From NCBI GenBank assembly GCA_022510525.1, contig JAFLTH010000001.1:62001-126000 (forward strand): DNA of 64,000 nucleotides. Direction: 5' to 3'. Origin of the DNA: Lachnospiraceae bacterium. Lineage in GTDB: Bacteria; Bacillota; Clostridia; Lachnospirales; Lachnospiraceae. Shown here piece by piece: positions 35,421-44,301 of this stretch. The translations under genes were made by a program, and so were the position numbers. The notes under the pieces are model-generated. The model searched no databases. It was not told where the DNA came from and was given only the letters and a program-made list of their open reading frames with translations. Every line of letters starts with the position of its first letter. Position 1 is the first letter of the stretch.

Positions 35421-37934
35421 ATGATAGATTTACTTTCCAAATTGAGCAGTACTTCTCAGAATAAGCCGATTGAGCCAAGAGAGATTTTTATGTCGTTGCC
35501 TACAAAAGATAAGCAGTACGAATATCCTCGTGATGTCCAGTCTGAAGTATGGAAAAAGTGGTTTGAAAAACGCGATCAAAAGAATACTATCATAAAAATG
35601 AATACCGGAAGCGGTAAGACGGTCGTTGGATTAATGATCCTGCAAAGCTGCCTCAATGAATGGAAAGGACCTGCAATTTATGTTGTACCGGATAATTATC
35701 TTGTTTCACAGGTCTACAATGAGGCATCAAGATTAGGAATATTGGCGACAACAGACCCTAGTAATTACAAGTATACCGTAAATGAAGCGATTCTTGTTAT
35801 ACCAATTCAAAAATTGGTTAATGGCAAAAGTGTTTTTGGCATGCGCAGTTCTAATACTAATTACCCCATAGGTAGTATATTGCTTGATGATGTTCATGCA
35901 TGTATGGATACTATAACATCCCAATTTTCTTTGCGAATACCGTATGAACATGAATTATATAATAAAATAATAAGTTTATTTTCTGATGCATGGAAAGCTT
36001 ATGACAATAATTCATATATAGATATTGTTGAAATGAAAGACCCACAAAAGAATTCCTTACTTCCGTTTTGGATTTGGCAGGACAAACAGGATGAAGTATA
36101 TTCTCTTTTGAGACAGTATGATAATGATAATGAGGAAAATCAATTTATATTTTTTAGTCTACCTTTACTTTCGGATTGTTTGAGTTCCTGTAACTGTATG
36201 ATAACAACCCGTTCTATAGAAATAACACCTAAAGGTATCCCTATATCAAAGATAAAAAGTTTTGAAAATGCCACACGGAGAATATTTATGAGCGCTACGC
36301 TTGCGGATGACAGCGTATTTGTATCGGCATTAGGTTTGAAAGAAAACGGCATAACTGACATTATCACTCCGGATAAAGCAAATGATATTGGTGACAGGCT
36401 TATTCTTTTCCCGCAGCATTTGAATAGTAGCATTACCGATATTGAGATCAAGGAAAAGATAATTGGCTTATCTAAGAAATATAATATTGTTGTTATTGTA
36501 CCATCAAGAGATCGAGGACGTTTCTGGGATGATACCGAAGAAAACATTATTACGAAAGACAACATAGAGTCTGCAGTGATGGAGCTAAAGCAGGGGCATG
36601 TCGGTCTAAAAATATTTCTTAATAGATATGATGGTATTGATTTGCCGGACAATGCATGTAGGATACTTGTTATTGACGGTTTACCTCCGCTGCGGAGTGA
36701 ATATGATAAATATGTACAAAGCATAAATCCAACAAGCAGTCTGCTATTACGGGAGCAAATACAAAGAATTGAACAAGGAATGGGGCGGGGTGTCCGTTCT
36801 AATAGTGATTCCTGCTGTGTTATTCTGATGGGTGAAAAGTTAGCAGATGTATTGTTGCGAAATGCGGGCATATCATTTTTTAGTAATGCTACAAAGGAAC
36901 AATACCAATTATCGAAAGATTTGTGGGATCTATTAATGCAGGAAAATCCTAGCCCGACCGTTAATGATATATTTGAGTTGGCGAACTTTTCGTTAAATCG
37001 AGAAGTTATATGGATACAGAGAAGCAAGGATCGTCTTTCAACAGTGGTTTACAAGACGAAGCCGAACTTTGACATCATTACCATTGCATTAAGGAGGGCA
37101 TATGAGTTCGCAAGTATGAACCAGTGGGATGAAGCAGTGAAAGTGCTTACTGACCTGGCAAATCAAGAAATAGATGAGAAAACCAAAGGATATTTGATGC
37201 AGATTAAGGCAGAATATACTAATTTTTTTGATAGATCTAGAGCACAGCAAATTCTTCAAGCGGCGAGAAAATGTAACGGTGGCGTACTTATACCAATAGA
37301 TGGAATCCAATGCAATAAAGCAATTCACAGTATGGATCAGGCAAAAGGCATAAAAGAATACTATACTAAAAGAGACTGCAATCCAAATGATTTTATTATT
37401 CATATTAATTCAGTTCTCGATAGGCTGTCATTTTCCCCGGATACACATGATTTTGAGCGTGCATTAGAAACAGTTGGTGAAATGCTTGGTTTTAAGTCAT
37501 CCCGTCCGGATACATTGACAAAGGGTAAAGGAACGGACAATTTATGGGCCATAGGAGATAACAAGTATTTAGTTTTTGAGTGTAAAAGTGGAGCCACCCA
37601 CAGTGCCATTTCAAAAGATAATTGCAATCAACTAGGTGGTTCTGTTCGTTGGTTTCAAATGGAATATGAGAACGGGTATCAGTGGATTCCGATCATGGTT
37701 CATCCAGCAAATATTCTTGACCGCCTTGCAACGCCAGTGCCAAATATGAAAGTAATGACATCGGAATTGTTGGATAAACTAAAAAAACAGATAAAAGCTT
37801 TCTGCTCTGCATTGGCATCAGCTGGAGACTGGAATGATGAAGCAAGGATTGGTGAACTGCTTATAATGTATAAATTACGCGGAAAAGATATTGTATCGCA
37901 ATATACAACTGATTATCGGATAAATACAAGTTAA
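35421..37934 (+). CDS. SF2 helicase fused to a PD-(D/E)xK-like nuclease
   Basis: Protein of 837 aa. Walker A NTGSGKT (61-67), a DDVH box (156-159), an FMSATL motif III and a C-terminal EQGMGRGVR (motif VI) mark a DEAD/DEAH helicase of the XPD/DinG-like kind. Near the end, Asp706 and Glu720-Cys-Lys722 (FECKSG) form the D...ExK pattern of a PD-(D/E)xK nuclease. GGAGGG precedes ATG 35421. Helicase-nuclease fusions of this size are common in anti-phage systems. It is the third gene after the TIR and peptidase genes and ends in a strong terminator. Confidence 0.8.
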   Translation: MIDLLSKLSSTSQNKPIEPREIFMSLPTKDKQYEYPRDVQSEVWKKWFEKRDQKNTIIKMNTGSGKTVVGLMILQSCLNEWKGPAIYVVPDNYLVSQVYNEASRLGILATTDPSNYKYTVNEAILVIPIQKLVNGKSVFGMRSSNTNYPIGSILLDDVHACMDTITSQFSLRIPYEHELYNKIISLFSDAWKAYDNNSYIDIVEMKDPQKNSLLPFWIWQDKQDEVYSLLRQYDNDNEENQFIFFSLPLLSDCLSSCNCMITTRSIEITPKGIPISKIKSFENATRRIFMSATLADDSVFVSALGLKENGITDIITPDKANDIGDRLILFPQHLNSSITDIEIKEKIIGLSKKYNIVVIVPSRDRGRFWDDTEENIITKDNIESAVMELKQGHVGLKIFLNRYDGIDLPDNACRILVIDGLPPLRSEYDKYVQSINPTSSLLLREQIQRIEQGMGRGVRSNSDSCCVILMGEKLADVLLRNAGISFFSNATKEQYQLSKDLWDLLMQENPSPTVNDIFELANFSLNREVIWIQRSKDRLSTVVYKTKPNFDIITIALRRAYEFASMNQWDEAVKVLTDLANQEIDEKTKGYLMQIKAEYTNFFDRSRAQQILQAARKCNGGVLIPIDGIQCNKAIHSMDQAKGIKEYYTKRDCNPNDFIIHINSVLDRLSFSPDTHDFERALETVGEMLGFKSSRPDTLTKGKGTDNLWAIGDNKYLVFECKSGATHSAISKDNCNQLGGSVRWFQMEYENGYQWIPIMVHPANILDRLATPVPNMKVMTSELLDKLKKQIKAFCSALASAGDWNDEARIGELLIMYKLRGKDIVSQYTTDYRINTS

Positions 37935-37945
37935 AAAAGTCAGGG

Positions 37946-37993
37946 CAATTCAATCTATGAATTAAACAAGTATTTGTTTCATAGATTGAATTG
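37946..37993. terminator. Bidirectional terminator
   Basis: A perfect 16-bp inverted repeat (37946-37961 with 37978-37993) between the converging helicase and DUF4145-like genes. Confidence 0.8.
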
Positions 37994-38050
37994 CTATTCT
38001 TCTTATAAATAAACCAGAGGACGCAGAAATTTGTCCTCTGGAAAAACAAT

Positions 38051-38839
38051 CTAAGTCATATTTTGTGGGTGATTCCCATTAAGTATCATTGAGACTAAAC
38101 ATACAAAACTATCTCTTTTATCTTCCTCAATAACAGGCAATAGATTATTAAAATTTATTTTCGCAGATTCGAGGTCTTTAGCAATTGGCAGCATACTGAA
38201 GCTTTGTTTTAGTAAGCTTATATCATGTAAATATACAGCATGCTCTAAATCTGTAATTTCTTTTTTATTATAGCACTCTTGTAAGAAATTAATCGCCTTT
38301 TCCTCTGACCCGCTTTTCAAATAAGCTTTTGAAAGCTTGTCTATCACAAAGGTAGAGGGATCGCATTTGTAGTATTCTTCCAATATATATACTCTGTAAA
38401 TTGGCGGCAATGTGCTAAATACAGTCGGAATCCATGTCTGTTTTTGTACGCCAAATCCATTTATTTTAAAATAGGATAAAAATACATTTAAAGAAAACTC
38501 TTTTATGGAATCAATGGATTTTTCAATATCTGCTTCACTATAGTTGCCCTCTTCTCCTGTATGTACCCCCTTATTTCCTATAATCTTTGCGTCAATCAAC
38601 TTATCTACAATATCTTTATCCAAAAAACTTCTTGATGCCATTAATTTACTATGCAAATCATATTTTTTCCAGCTTTTTTTATCAGTCTCTGAAACGAATT
38701 CTACAATGATTTCATCACAAATGTACTCAAGACAAATTCTAATGTCTTCAGCTCTATGGTGTTTTCGACTACTTTTTTCATTAGCGTAATCGTAATATTT
38801 TCTTGACACTGGTGATATTAATGGAATATCTATACTCAT
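38051..38839 (-). CDS. DUF4145-like hypothetical protein
   Basis: Protein of 262 aa. The first 130 residues resemble DUF4145-type domains of restriction and defence proteins: AEDIRICLEYICDEII, then KIIGNKGVH. The C-terminal half is helical and looks like short repeats. GGAGG precedes ATG 38839, which I prefer to the ATG at 38854. It is separated from the helicase by a terminator and reads the other way, following the second HExxH gene on the same strand. Confidence 0.65.
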   Translation of the reverse strand: MSIDIPLISPVSRKYYDYANEKSSRKHHRAEDIRICLEYICDEIIVEFVSETDKKSWKKYDLHSKLMASRSFLDKDIVDKLIDAKIIGNKGVHTGEEGNYSEADIEKSIDSIKEFSLNVFLSYFKINGFGVQKQTWIPTVFSTLPPIYRVYILEEYYKCDPSTFVIDKLSKAYLKSGSEEKAINFLQECYNKKEITDLEHAVYLHDISLLKQSFSMLPIAKDLESAKINFNNLLPVIEEDKRDSFVCLVSMILNGNHPQNMT

Positions 38840-38885
38840 AATAAAAACCTCCAATTTTCACATGACATGTTAAAGGGCCGAACTA

Positions 38886-39827
38886 TCAATCGGAATCTTC
38901 AATTATTTCTAAACATAATTTATCTATCAGCGTGCATAAAGTGTCATATCCTGTAATAAGTTCTTGTTCATCTATGCTGATCGGCAGCTCTTGCAGCTGG
39001 TCTAACATCATATCATAGCGATTTAACCAATTTTCTCTGCATATCACTTTGTTTTCATAATTCTCCGCCATTCCTACATCCAACAATGTGAGATAGGAAT
39101 ACAATAACATGATTGCAATAATTATCCATGCAGTCATTTTTTTGTTATTGTGCATATATTCTTTCACAGCTTTTAATGCAGTCAAATCTGCCGATATTTC
39201 TGCAGATATGCCCATGTCATTTGGATTCAGTATATGCCCTAACTCGTGAGAAATAATAAATATAGACTGTATCTGTTGGAATAGTTGCATTATCTGATAT
39301 TGCACAGGTGTAAATTGCTCTCTATCATAAATCGCTGAAAATATATCACAATCTTTTCTGTCAATAAATTTCTCTTTGTATGTACTCAATATTGCTTTGC
39401 AATCAATGTAGTATTCATTAAAATCCTTGGCGCACAAAATACTTGTGTTTATCAAATCAATATACTTAATCAGCGGCCATTCCAGCAGAATAAATACATC
39501 TTTCCCATTTGAATCACTCCGCAAATCAACGCCGCCAGTTACAATCAAATGATAATTCATAGATTTAATATCTTTAAAGCAATCTACTCTTTCCAAGATG
39601 CAGTTTAAGATACAAGTGTAAGCCCGCTCAATAGGTCTGTAATGTGGGAAATTCTGTATATCTTCAAAAAAACGATAGTCAAAAACTTCCCTTTCCATAA
39701 GTTCATTAATCTTCTGTGCCTGAACTTTCTCTGCATCAATTTGATCTTTTGTATATTTGGAGTTTAGAATTTTCTTTTCGCCGTATAAAATCTCAACAAT
39801 TGGATCGCTGTCAGGAACTTCAATCAT
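38886..39827 (-). CDS. HExxH metallopeptidase-like protein B
   Basis: Protein of 313 aa. HELGH at 194-198 and EISAD at 210-214 form a zinc-peptidase motif; a hydrophobic stretch of about 20 residues (around 230-250) is a possible membrane segment just after it. It overlaps the preceding small gene by four bases, so the two are coupled. The general form resembles proteins A (34154) and C (52555), although the overall sequences differ. A toxin or signalling peptidase of a conflict system is likely; the substrate is unknown. Confidence 0.72.
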   Translation of the reverse strand: MIEVPDSDPIVEILYGEKKILNSKYTKDQIDAEKVQAQKINELMEREVFDYRFFEDIQNFPHYRPIERAYTCILNCILERVDCFKDIKSMNYHLIVTGGVDLRSDSNGKDVFILLEWPLIKYIDLINTSILCAKDFNEYYIDCKAILSTYKEKFIDRKDCDIFSAIYDREQFTPVQYQIMQLFQQIQSIFIISHELGHILNPNDMGISAEISADLTALKAVKEYMHNNKKMTAWIIIAIMLLYSYLTLLDVGMAENYENKVICRENWLNRYDMMLDQLQELPISIDEQELITGYDTLCTLIDKLCLEIIEDSD

Positions 39828-40153
39828 TCATTTACCTCTTTTCCAGCCTCCATAATAAATTCCTCCAAATCCTTGATTTCCTCAAGGGAATATCCCGAAT
39901 ATGCCCTTTTGCCCTTACCATTTTCGATGGTAACAGTTTTTCCGTCATTATGCTTAATATAATTTTGTATAATATTTGCTATCGTTGCAACAATTCCAGG
40001 AGTAGCGGCTACGATGGCGACAATTATTTCTGAAGAACTGAAAAGTCCTCTGGAGTCTAAAACCTCTACTCGACATTCATTCTTCAATTCATCTTGTATT
40101 ACCTCAGCAAGTTCACGGTTCTTAGTGTCTATGCTTATCTTTACTGCGTACAT
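39824..40153 (-). CDS. EACC1-like small membrane protein
   Basis: Protein of 109 aa with one membrane-like segment in the middle (IIVAIVAATPGIVATIANII) and a C-terminal strand-turn-strand (KTVTIENGKGKRAYSGYS) followed by a helix. This pattern resembles the effector-associated constant component EACC1 that accompanies effectors in NTP-dependent bacterial conflict systems. It overlaps the peptidase B gene and has AAGGAGG before ATG 40153. It would tether or control the peptidase. The family call is by eye. Confidence 0.55.
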   Translation of the reverse strand: MYAVKISIDTKNRELAEVIQDELKNECRVEVLDSRGLFSSSEIIVAIVAATPGIVATIANIIQNYIKHNDGKTVTIENGKGKRAYSGYSLEEIKDLEEFIMEAGKEVNE

Positions 40154-40275
40154 AATACTCGCCTCCTTGGGATTATTATATCTATAAAATACTGATTTGA
40201 AAAGAGCATTGCGCTCATTGCTTTTTAAAAGGGCGGAGATATATCTTTACATCCCCGCTCTCTAAAAATAGGTAA

Positions 40276-41091
40276 TCAGTCAGCCGTTCCATCAACGGCG
40301 GTTTTCAATAGATTCAAATACTTATATACACTTTCAGAGCATTTGCATCCTTTACCTCTATAAAATTGAATATGTATTACGCCGTCTTGGGCAAATAATA
40401 CTGAAGTCAGCTTATTGTTGATCCATCCCTGCGTTTTCAGGGGAACATTGATATTATGCTTTTTCATCAAATATAGGATAAGGTGTTTCCCATCATCTAA
40501 TGAATCATTCTTCAGCAGCTTGTTTCTTCTGATGCAGTCCTCCGCTTCTAAAATCCTGGCATTAAATAATTTTTGCCTCTCATCTTCTGTTTTCTGTTGT
40601 TCAAGCTGCCGTTGTTTTTCCTGCTCGCGTTCTTCTCGCTCTTTTATGGTCAGATAATTCTCCCTATATTTGCTGTAATAGTCTACAAGCTCTGATTCGT
40701 TAAGCAGTTTTAAAGCATATATCTCTGTCAAATTGATATATTCACCAGCTGTTTCCATATGGGAAAGCCGCCTTTTATAGCCTTCCGTCCCCTTAAATTC
40801 CATATTTTGATGCATCACCTTTGTTACATCAGATATCTCCTGTTCCTCTCTAAATGAAAGATATTTAACGGCGATTACTCCTCCACAGTCATTCCATGCC
40901 ACATAATCTGTGAAATAACTAAAATTGGCTATTTCTATATAAAAGCCTTTCAGCGTGTCATCGCCGGTTATGACTTCCATAGGATATAGATCACGCTTGC
41001 GCCTGACAGCGCTTTTCCCGTCCTTTGAAAATTCGCTGCAGAGGATTTCTACTGTGTTTAACTTATCGAATTTTACTTCGCTCAAAGTCAT
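40276..41091 (-). CDS. Hypothetical protein with coiled-coil centre
   Basis: Protein of 271 aa; about residues 150-185 are a long Glu/Lys/Gln-rich coil (REREEREQEKQRQLEQQ). The N-terminal part is beta-rich, the C-terminal 80 residues contain two Cys close to each other (GKGCKCSES). I do not recognise the family. It is the last gene of the minus-strand accessory operon that begins at leader L2 near 49079, 18 bases after the DUF5688-like gene. Confidence 0.7.
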   Translation of the reverse strand: MTLSEVKFDKLNTVEILCSEFSKDGKSAVRRKRDLYPMEVITGDDTLKGFYIEIANFSYFTDYVAWNDCGGVIAVKYLSFREEQEISDVTKVMHQNMEFKGTEGYKRRLSHMETAGEYINLTEIYALKLLNESELVDYYSKYRENYLTIKEREEREQEKQRQLEQQKTEDERQKLFNARILEAEDCIRRNKLLKNDSLDDGKHLILYLMKKHNINVPLKTQGWINNKLTSVLFAQDGVIHIQFYRGKGCKCSESVYKYLNLLKTAVDGTAD

Positions 41092-41109
41092 AGTAATATT
41101 ACTCCATTT

Positions 41110-42000
41110 CTACAATTTAATAATTTCATCAATATTCCTGTCGTAATAATAGGCAGAATATGAAAGGATTTCCTCCTCGTCAACCTGCGTATCATTTACC
41201 TCCCTTATCATACACTTAATATATTCATATTCTGGTTCGTTCGCGTTTTCTGAAGGAAGAAGTATCACTTCATGGATTGATGATGGAAGAATATATATAT
41301 TGCTATCTAACATATCAGAGATATGCTTGAGCACATTGGGGTAAATCATGCACGCTGCTCCATGAATACACGCCTGATTGCTTAGCATATACATTGACGC
41401 GGGTATCTGCTTTATTGCCTCCTGTGGTATAAACGGCCCTATTACATCTTTCAAATCGTGTATTTCATATCTGTTTATAATCGGAGTATTGTGGCAGGCA
41501 TCCTTATAAATCTTGTCTAAAGATATATTCCATATTCCTAAATGCTCATTGCGAATAAGAATAGTTGCATTTCCTAAATCTAGTTTGTCTACCATAACTT
41601 GAAACACAATTGATAAATCGTGAAATGTAATATGTGGGATTTCCTGTAAAAGCTTCCTATTCTTTTCTGTATTGATAAGCTTATAAACTATTTTTTTTCT
41701 GATATTTTTGTAGTTTTGGAATTGACGCATATCTATTCTTTGATCAAACTTATTTTTCTCGTAAACCATAAGTATGTTATTGATAATCTCTTTGAATTCC
41801 GCACCTCCGCTTTCATACGCCTGATAATAGCCATTAAGGTATATTACTGGCGCTATATTACTGCTTTTGTTTTGTATAGTTAATCCGCTTATAATTACTC
41901 CATTATTTTTTGCAGCATCATTAAGGATGACGGTGCAGTCCTTTCCTACCCTGCTTTCTACTTCTCTTTTTACTGCATATTTAAAAGTTGTAAATTCCAT
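41110..42000 (-). CDS. DUF5688-like protein
   Basis: Protein of 296 aa that I recognise as the DUF5688 pattern of gut Clostridia elements: KREVESRVGKDCTVILNDA, NGVIISGLTI, IAPVIYLNGYY and a C-terminal end in YYDRNI. AGGAGGAA precedes ATG 42000. No catalytic motif is seen. These proteins are common in mobile islands, often with other small accessory genes, as here. Function unknown. Confidence 0.78.
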   Translation of the reverse strand: MEFTTFKYAVKREVESRVGKDCTVILNDAAKNNGVIISGLTIQNKSSNIAPVIYLNGYYQAYESGGAEFKEIINNILMVYEKNKFDQRIDMRQFQNYKNIRKKIVYKLINTEKNRKLLQEIPHITFHDLSIVFQVMVDKLDLGNATILIRNEHLGIWNISLDKIYKDACHNTPIINRYEIHDLKDVIGPFIPQEAIKQIPASMYMLSNQACIHGAACMIYPNVLKHISDMLDSNIYILPSSIHEVILLPSENANEPEYEYIKCMIREVNDTQVDEEEILSYSAYYYDRNIDEIIKL

Positions 42001-42066
42001 TTGATTATTCCTCCTTTTTTTGAAATGCTCAAAAACGATAATATTCCTGAGCGTTTCTGCCTATGT

Positions 42067-42294
42067 TCATCTAATATTGTTGTTACTGTGCTCTATGAAC
42101 CGAACCTGTCCGTAGCCTTGCTTTTTCATTGCGGCCAGCTCGGAGTCCAGCTCATCCACACCTACATTTCCTAGAAAATCTCCGCCAGATGTCTGCATCT
42201 GATAATATCCCGCATCCGGATATTGGGGATGTGGGTAAAATCGGCATACAATCTCTCGAATATCTACTTCATGTTCTGTAATAGCTGTAGACAT
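42067..42294 (-). CDS. Small hypothetical protein
   Basis: Protein of 75 aa. AAAAGGAGG before ATG 42294 favours that start over 42315. It has a tyrosine/glycine-rich middle (YPDAGYYQMQTSGGDFLG) and no membrane segment. Unrecognised, part of the accessory operon. Confidence 0.65.
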   Translation of the reverse strand: MSTAITEHEVDIREIVCRFYPHPQYPDAGYYQMQTSGGDFLGNVGVDELDSELAAMKKQGYGQVRFIEHSNNNIR

Positions 42295-42337
42295 ATATAT
42301 CCTCCTTTTATTCATACTGCAAACTATTGTCTAGTAG

Positions 42338-42682
42338 TTACTGCAGTTCCCAAGCTTGGATCATCCCGAGGTAATACATATCCTTTCTTCCGTTCCAGAA
42401 GTGTGCAGATAAGTCTTCCAGGCTCTTTTTTTCATTCTTTAATGCTTCATAATCCCTCTTTACATCAGCATTTGTGTAGCCTGAATAATTATTATGGGAT
42501 ATTGTGAGCCGAAACTTTTCGCCACCCTCTACCCATCTGCCTTTTCCAGTGATCTTTGCGATTGGATATGCACCGATAGTCAGTCCATATAAATCTGGAT
42601 ATTCAGGTGTATTGTGACTGCTCCAATCCTCTAGCTGGATTACTGTTCCGTTTGGCATGATTGCCGTCTCAATGATTTCCAT
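42338..42682 (-). CDS. Small hypothetical protein
   Basis: Protein of 114 aa, start ATG 42682 with TGGAG upstream (the ATG at 42694 overlaps that site). Mixed strand/helix composition with GRWVEGGEKFRL. I do not know the family. It follows the PP-loop gene by 19 bases on the same strand. Confidence 0.65.
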   Translation of the reverse strand: MEIIETAIMPNGTVIQLEDWSSHNTPEYPDLYGLTIGAYPIAKITGKGRWVEGGEKFRLTISHNNYSGYTNADVKRDYEALKNEKKSLEDLSAHFWNGRKDMYYLGMIQAWELQ

Positions 42683-42701
42683 AATTATCTCCATTCTTTT
42701 T

Positions 42702-43466
42702 TTATTCAGATTGTGCTTTTTTTCGAGGCAGTACCAGATGGCACATGATGCTGCATTCCGGGAATACCTCAGTATTCATATCTCCTCTGTCTGGTTCCAG
42801 TTCATCAAGATATACAGGGTTTCCCTTGTAATCCTTAAGCATCGAGTGGCCAATTTCCCTTTCCAGTGCCGCTCTTTGCTGAAAGGTTTTAGGGAAGTCT
42901 ACCCTTATCCTGTTCCAGTAACCGAAGCCTCCTTTCACGCAGCCCACGCAGTTATTATTTGGATAGCCCATTTCGTACATCTGTGGACGTGGGAAAGAGA
43001 ATATCCTTTTAAAAAGCCCGTGGACATCCTTTTTTGACAAATTTTTTTCAATCAAAGGAAATTCGTGCTCTGCTTGCGGATTTTCCGCTACAGTCCGGTC
43101 TGCCCTGTCTCGTTCTTTTAAATCAAAGCCCCATACATAAATAAGCTCATATCCATGATGTTCTGCTTCCCATTGTTTACGGATTCGTTTTTTTAGCCAG
43201 TTCGTACATGGTGCAAATCCGTTCCGGTAATTGCGGAAACCGCCAAATGTCCTGACACAATCCTCCACGCACGTATACTGGTTTGATCTTAATACCTGTA
43301 TCTCCTTTCCAATGGCTTTTTCACAGTCGTGGATAAATCTCATACTGTCCTCGTGCTGATCGGCAATGTCTATGTAAATCCACTCGTCAACATCACCTGC
43401 AAGATAACCTCCCATGAATGAAGATATACCTGCTGAGATCCAACATACTTTTAATCTCTGTTTCAT
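42702..43466 (-). CDS. PP-loop (PAPS-reductase-like) protein, diverged
   Basis: Protein of 254 aa related to phage and element PAPS-reductase-like proteins. The usual PP-loop SGGxDS is changed to SAGISSF (about 11-17). Conserved later parts are YIDIADQHEDS, TNWLKKRIRKQW, WGFD and NNNCVGCVKGG, whose Cys pair may bind metal. Unlike the protein at 9276 it lacks the normal loop Asp, so its chemistry may differ. SD before ATG 43466 is weak. The 170 bases upstream (43467-43636) hold no gene. Confidence 0.75.
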   Translation of the reverse strand: MKQRLKVCWISAGISSFMGGYLAGDVDEWIYIDIADQHEDSMRFIHDCEKAIGKEIQVLRSNQYTCVEDCVRTFGGFRNYRNGFAPCTNWLKKRIRKQWEAEHHGYELIYVWGFDLKERDRADRTVAENPQAEHEFPLIEKNLSKKDVHGLFKRIFSFPRPQMYEMGYPNNNCVGCVKGGFGYWNRIRVDFPKTFQQRAALEREIGHSMLKDYKGNPVYLDELEPDRGDMNTEVFPECSIMCHLVLPRKKAQSE

Positions 43467-43636
43467 AACACCACGAACAAATCCATCCGTGGATAGGGCA
43501 TCTGGCCTCCCATGCTACTTCAGTATGGTATTCACAGAGCAGCTCTCATTCATACCTTTTTCACGCTGTTGTTCTGCCCTTTTCTTCTCTGCGTTTAGCA
43601 CCCTCGCAGGTCAACCCGGTCTACCGGGATTCGTTA

Positions 43637-43903
43637 TTACTCCTTTCTTAATATGCTTTTAATGCGGAATCTATAATATTCTGTTTTCAATGCTTCACCC
43701 CATTCGCTTTTGCCCGTTCCTATGGACAGGCTGCGCAAAGTTCTTGCCAGTAGTTCTTTTACTGAAACAATTTCTTCCAATGGGAAACTAAGCCGTTTTA
43801 TTATCCTGGTACCCCAGTAGCGTTTGATTTCTCTGTAGTCTTCCAGTTTGTCACCAGATAGCAACATATCAAACCACTTTTTCTTGATGGGTAGAATTAG
43901 CAT
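43637..43903 (-). CDS. ASCH/PUA-like domain protein, short
   Basis: Protein of 88 aa. The start PIKKKWFDMLLSGDKLEDYR and end SIGTGKSEWGEALKTEYY match ASCH-type RNA/nucleotide-binding proteins. The usual middle strand with FRNGY is absent, so the domain is shorter than the family norm, perhaps altered. AGGAGGTA precedes ATG 43903. In this family the fold binds RNA or modified bases. Confidence 0.7.
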   Translation of the reverse strand: MLILPIKKKWFDMLLSGDKLEDYREIKRYWGTRIIKRLSFPLEEIVSVKELLARTLRSLSIGTGKSEWGEALKTEYYRFRIKSILRKE

Positions 43904-43943
43904 TTATCCATACCTCCTAAAATGTATTAGATGGTTCTGCCGT

Positions 43944-44255
43944 TCATTCGACAAGTTCTTTCACGCATTTTCCTGCGCAATACAAGTCACGTTCTATGCC
44001 GATTAAAAACGGTCCTTTGTAAGATTCTAATTCGCTCAGCATAACGCTTCCCCACTCCCATCCATGTCCCAAGGTAGCGTACCCATACAGTTCCCAGTCG
44101 TCTTCGGTGCGCTCGCCACCTACCACAAGCCAGGTTGCGGCACCACAAGGATTAAAATATTTAACGATTACCTCCGCTTCAAGCATACTGTCCGTTTCAG
44201 GAAATAAACCTATCTGTTCCAGCTTACCTTCTATTTCTTTTGTCATAAGTTTCAT
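43944..44255 (-). CDS. DUF2958-like protein
   Basis: Protein of 103 aa with the DUF2958 pattern: KYFNPCGAATWLVVGGE, then ELYGYATLGHGWEWGSVML and a C-terminal ERDLYC. These are common plasmid and ICE proteins with no proven role. AAAGGAGG precedes ATG 44255. Inside the accessory operon. Confidence 0.85.
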   Translation of the reverse strand: MKLMTKEIEGKLEQIGLFPETDSMLEAEVIVKYFNPCGAATWLVVGGERTEDDWELYGYATLGHGWEWGSVMLSELESYKGPFLIGIERDLYCAGKCVKELVE

Positions 44256-44301
44256 ATAAAGCCTCCTTTTTTCGTATCAATTTATATCCCTTCGGTATCT
44301 A

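Noticed and set aside
36140..37027. 295-codon minus-strand ORF opposite the helicase gene
   Set aside because: No SD, odd composition, and fully antisense to a protein with clear helicase motifs.
43467..43636. Possible tRNA or structured RNA before the PP-loop gene
   Set aside because: A GGTCAACCCGGTCTACCGGGATTCG patch looked T-arm-like at first, but no acceptor or other arms pair around it.
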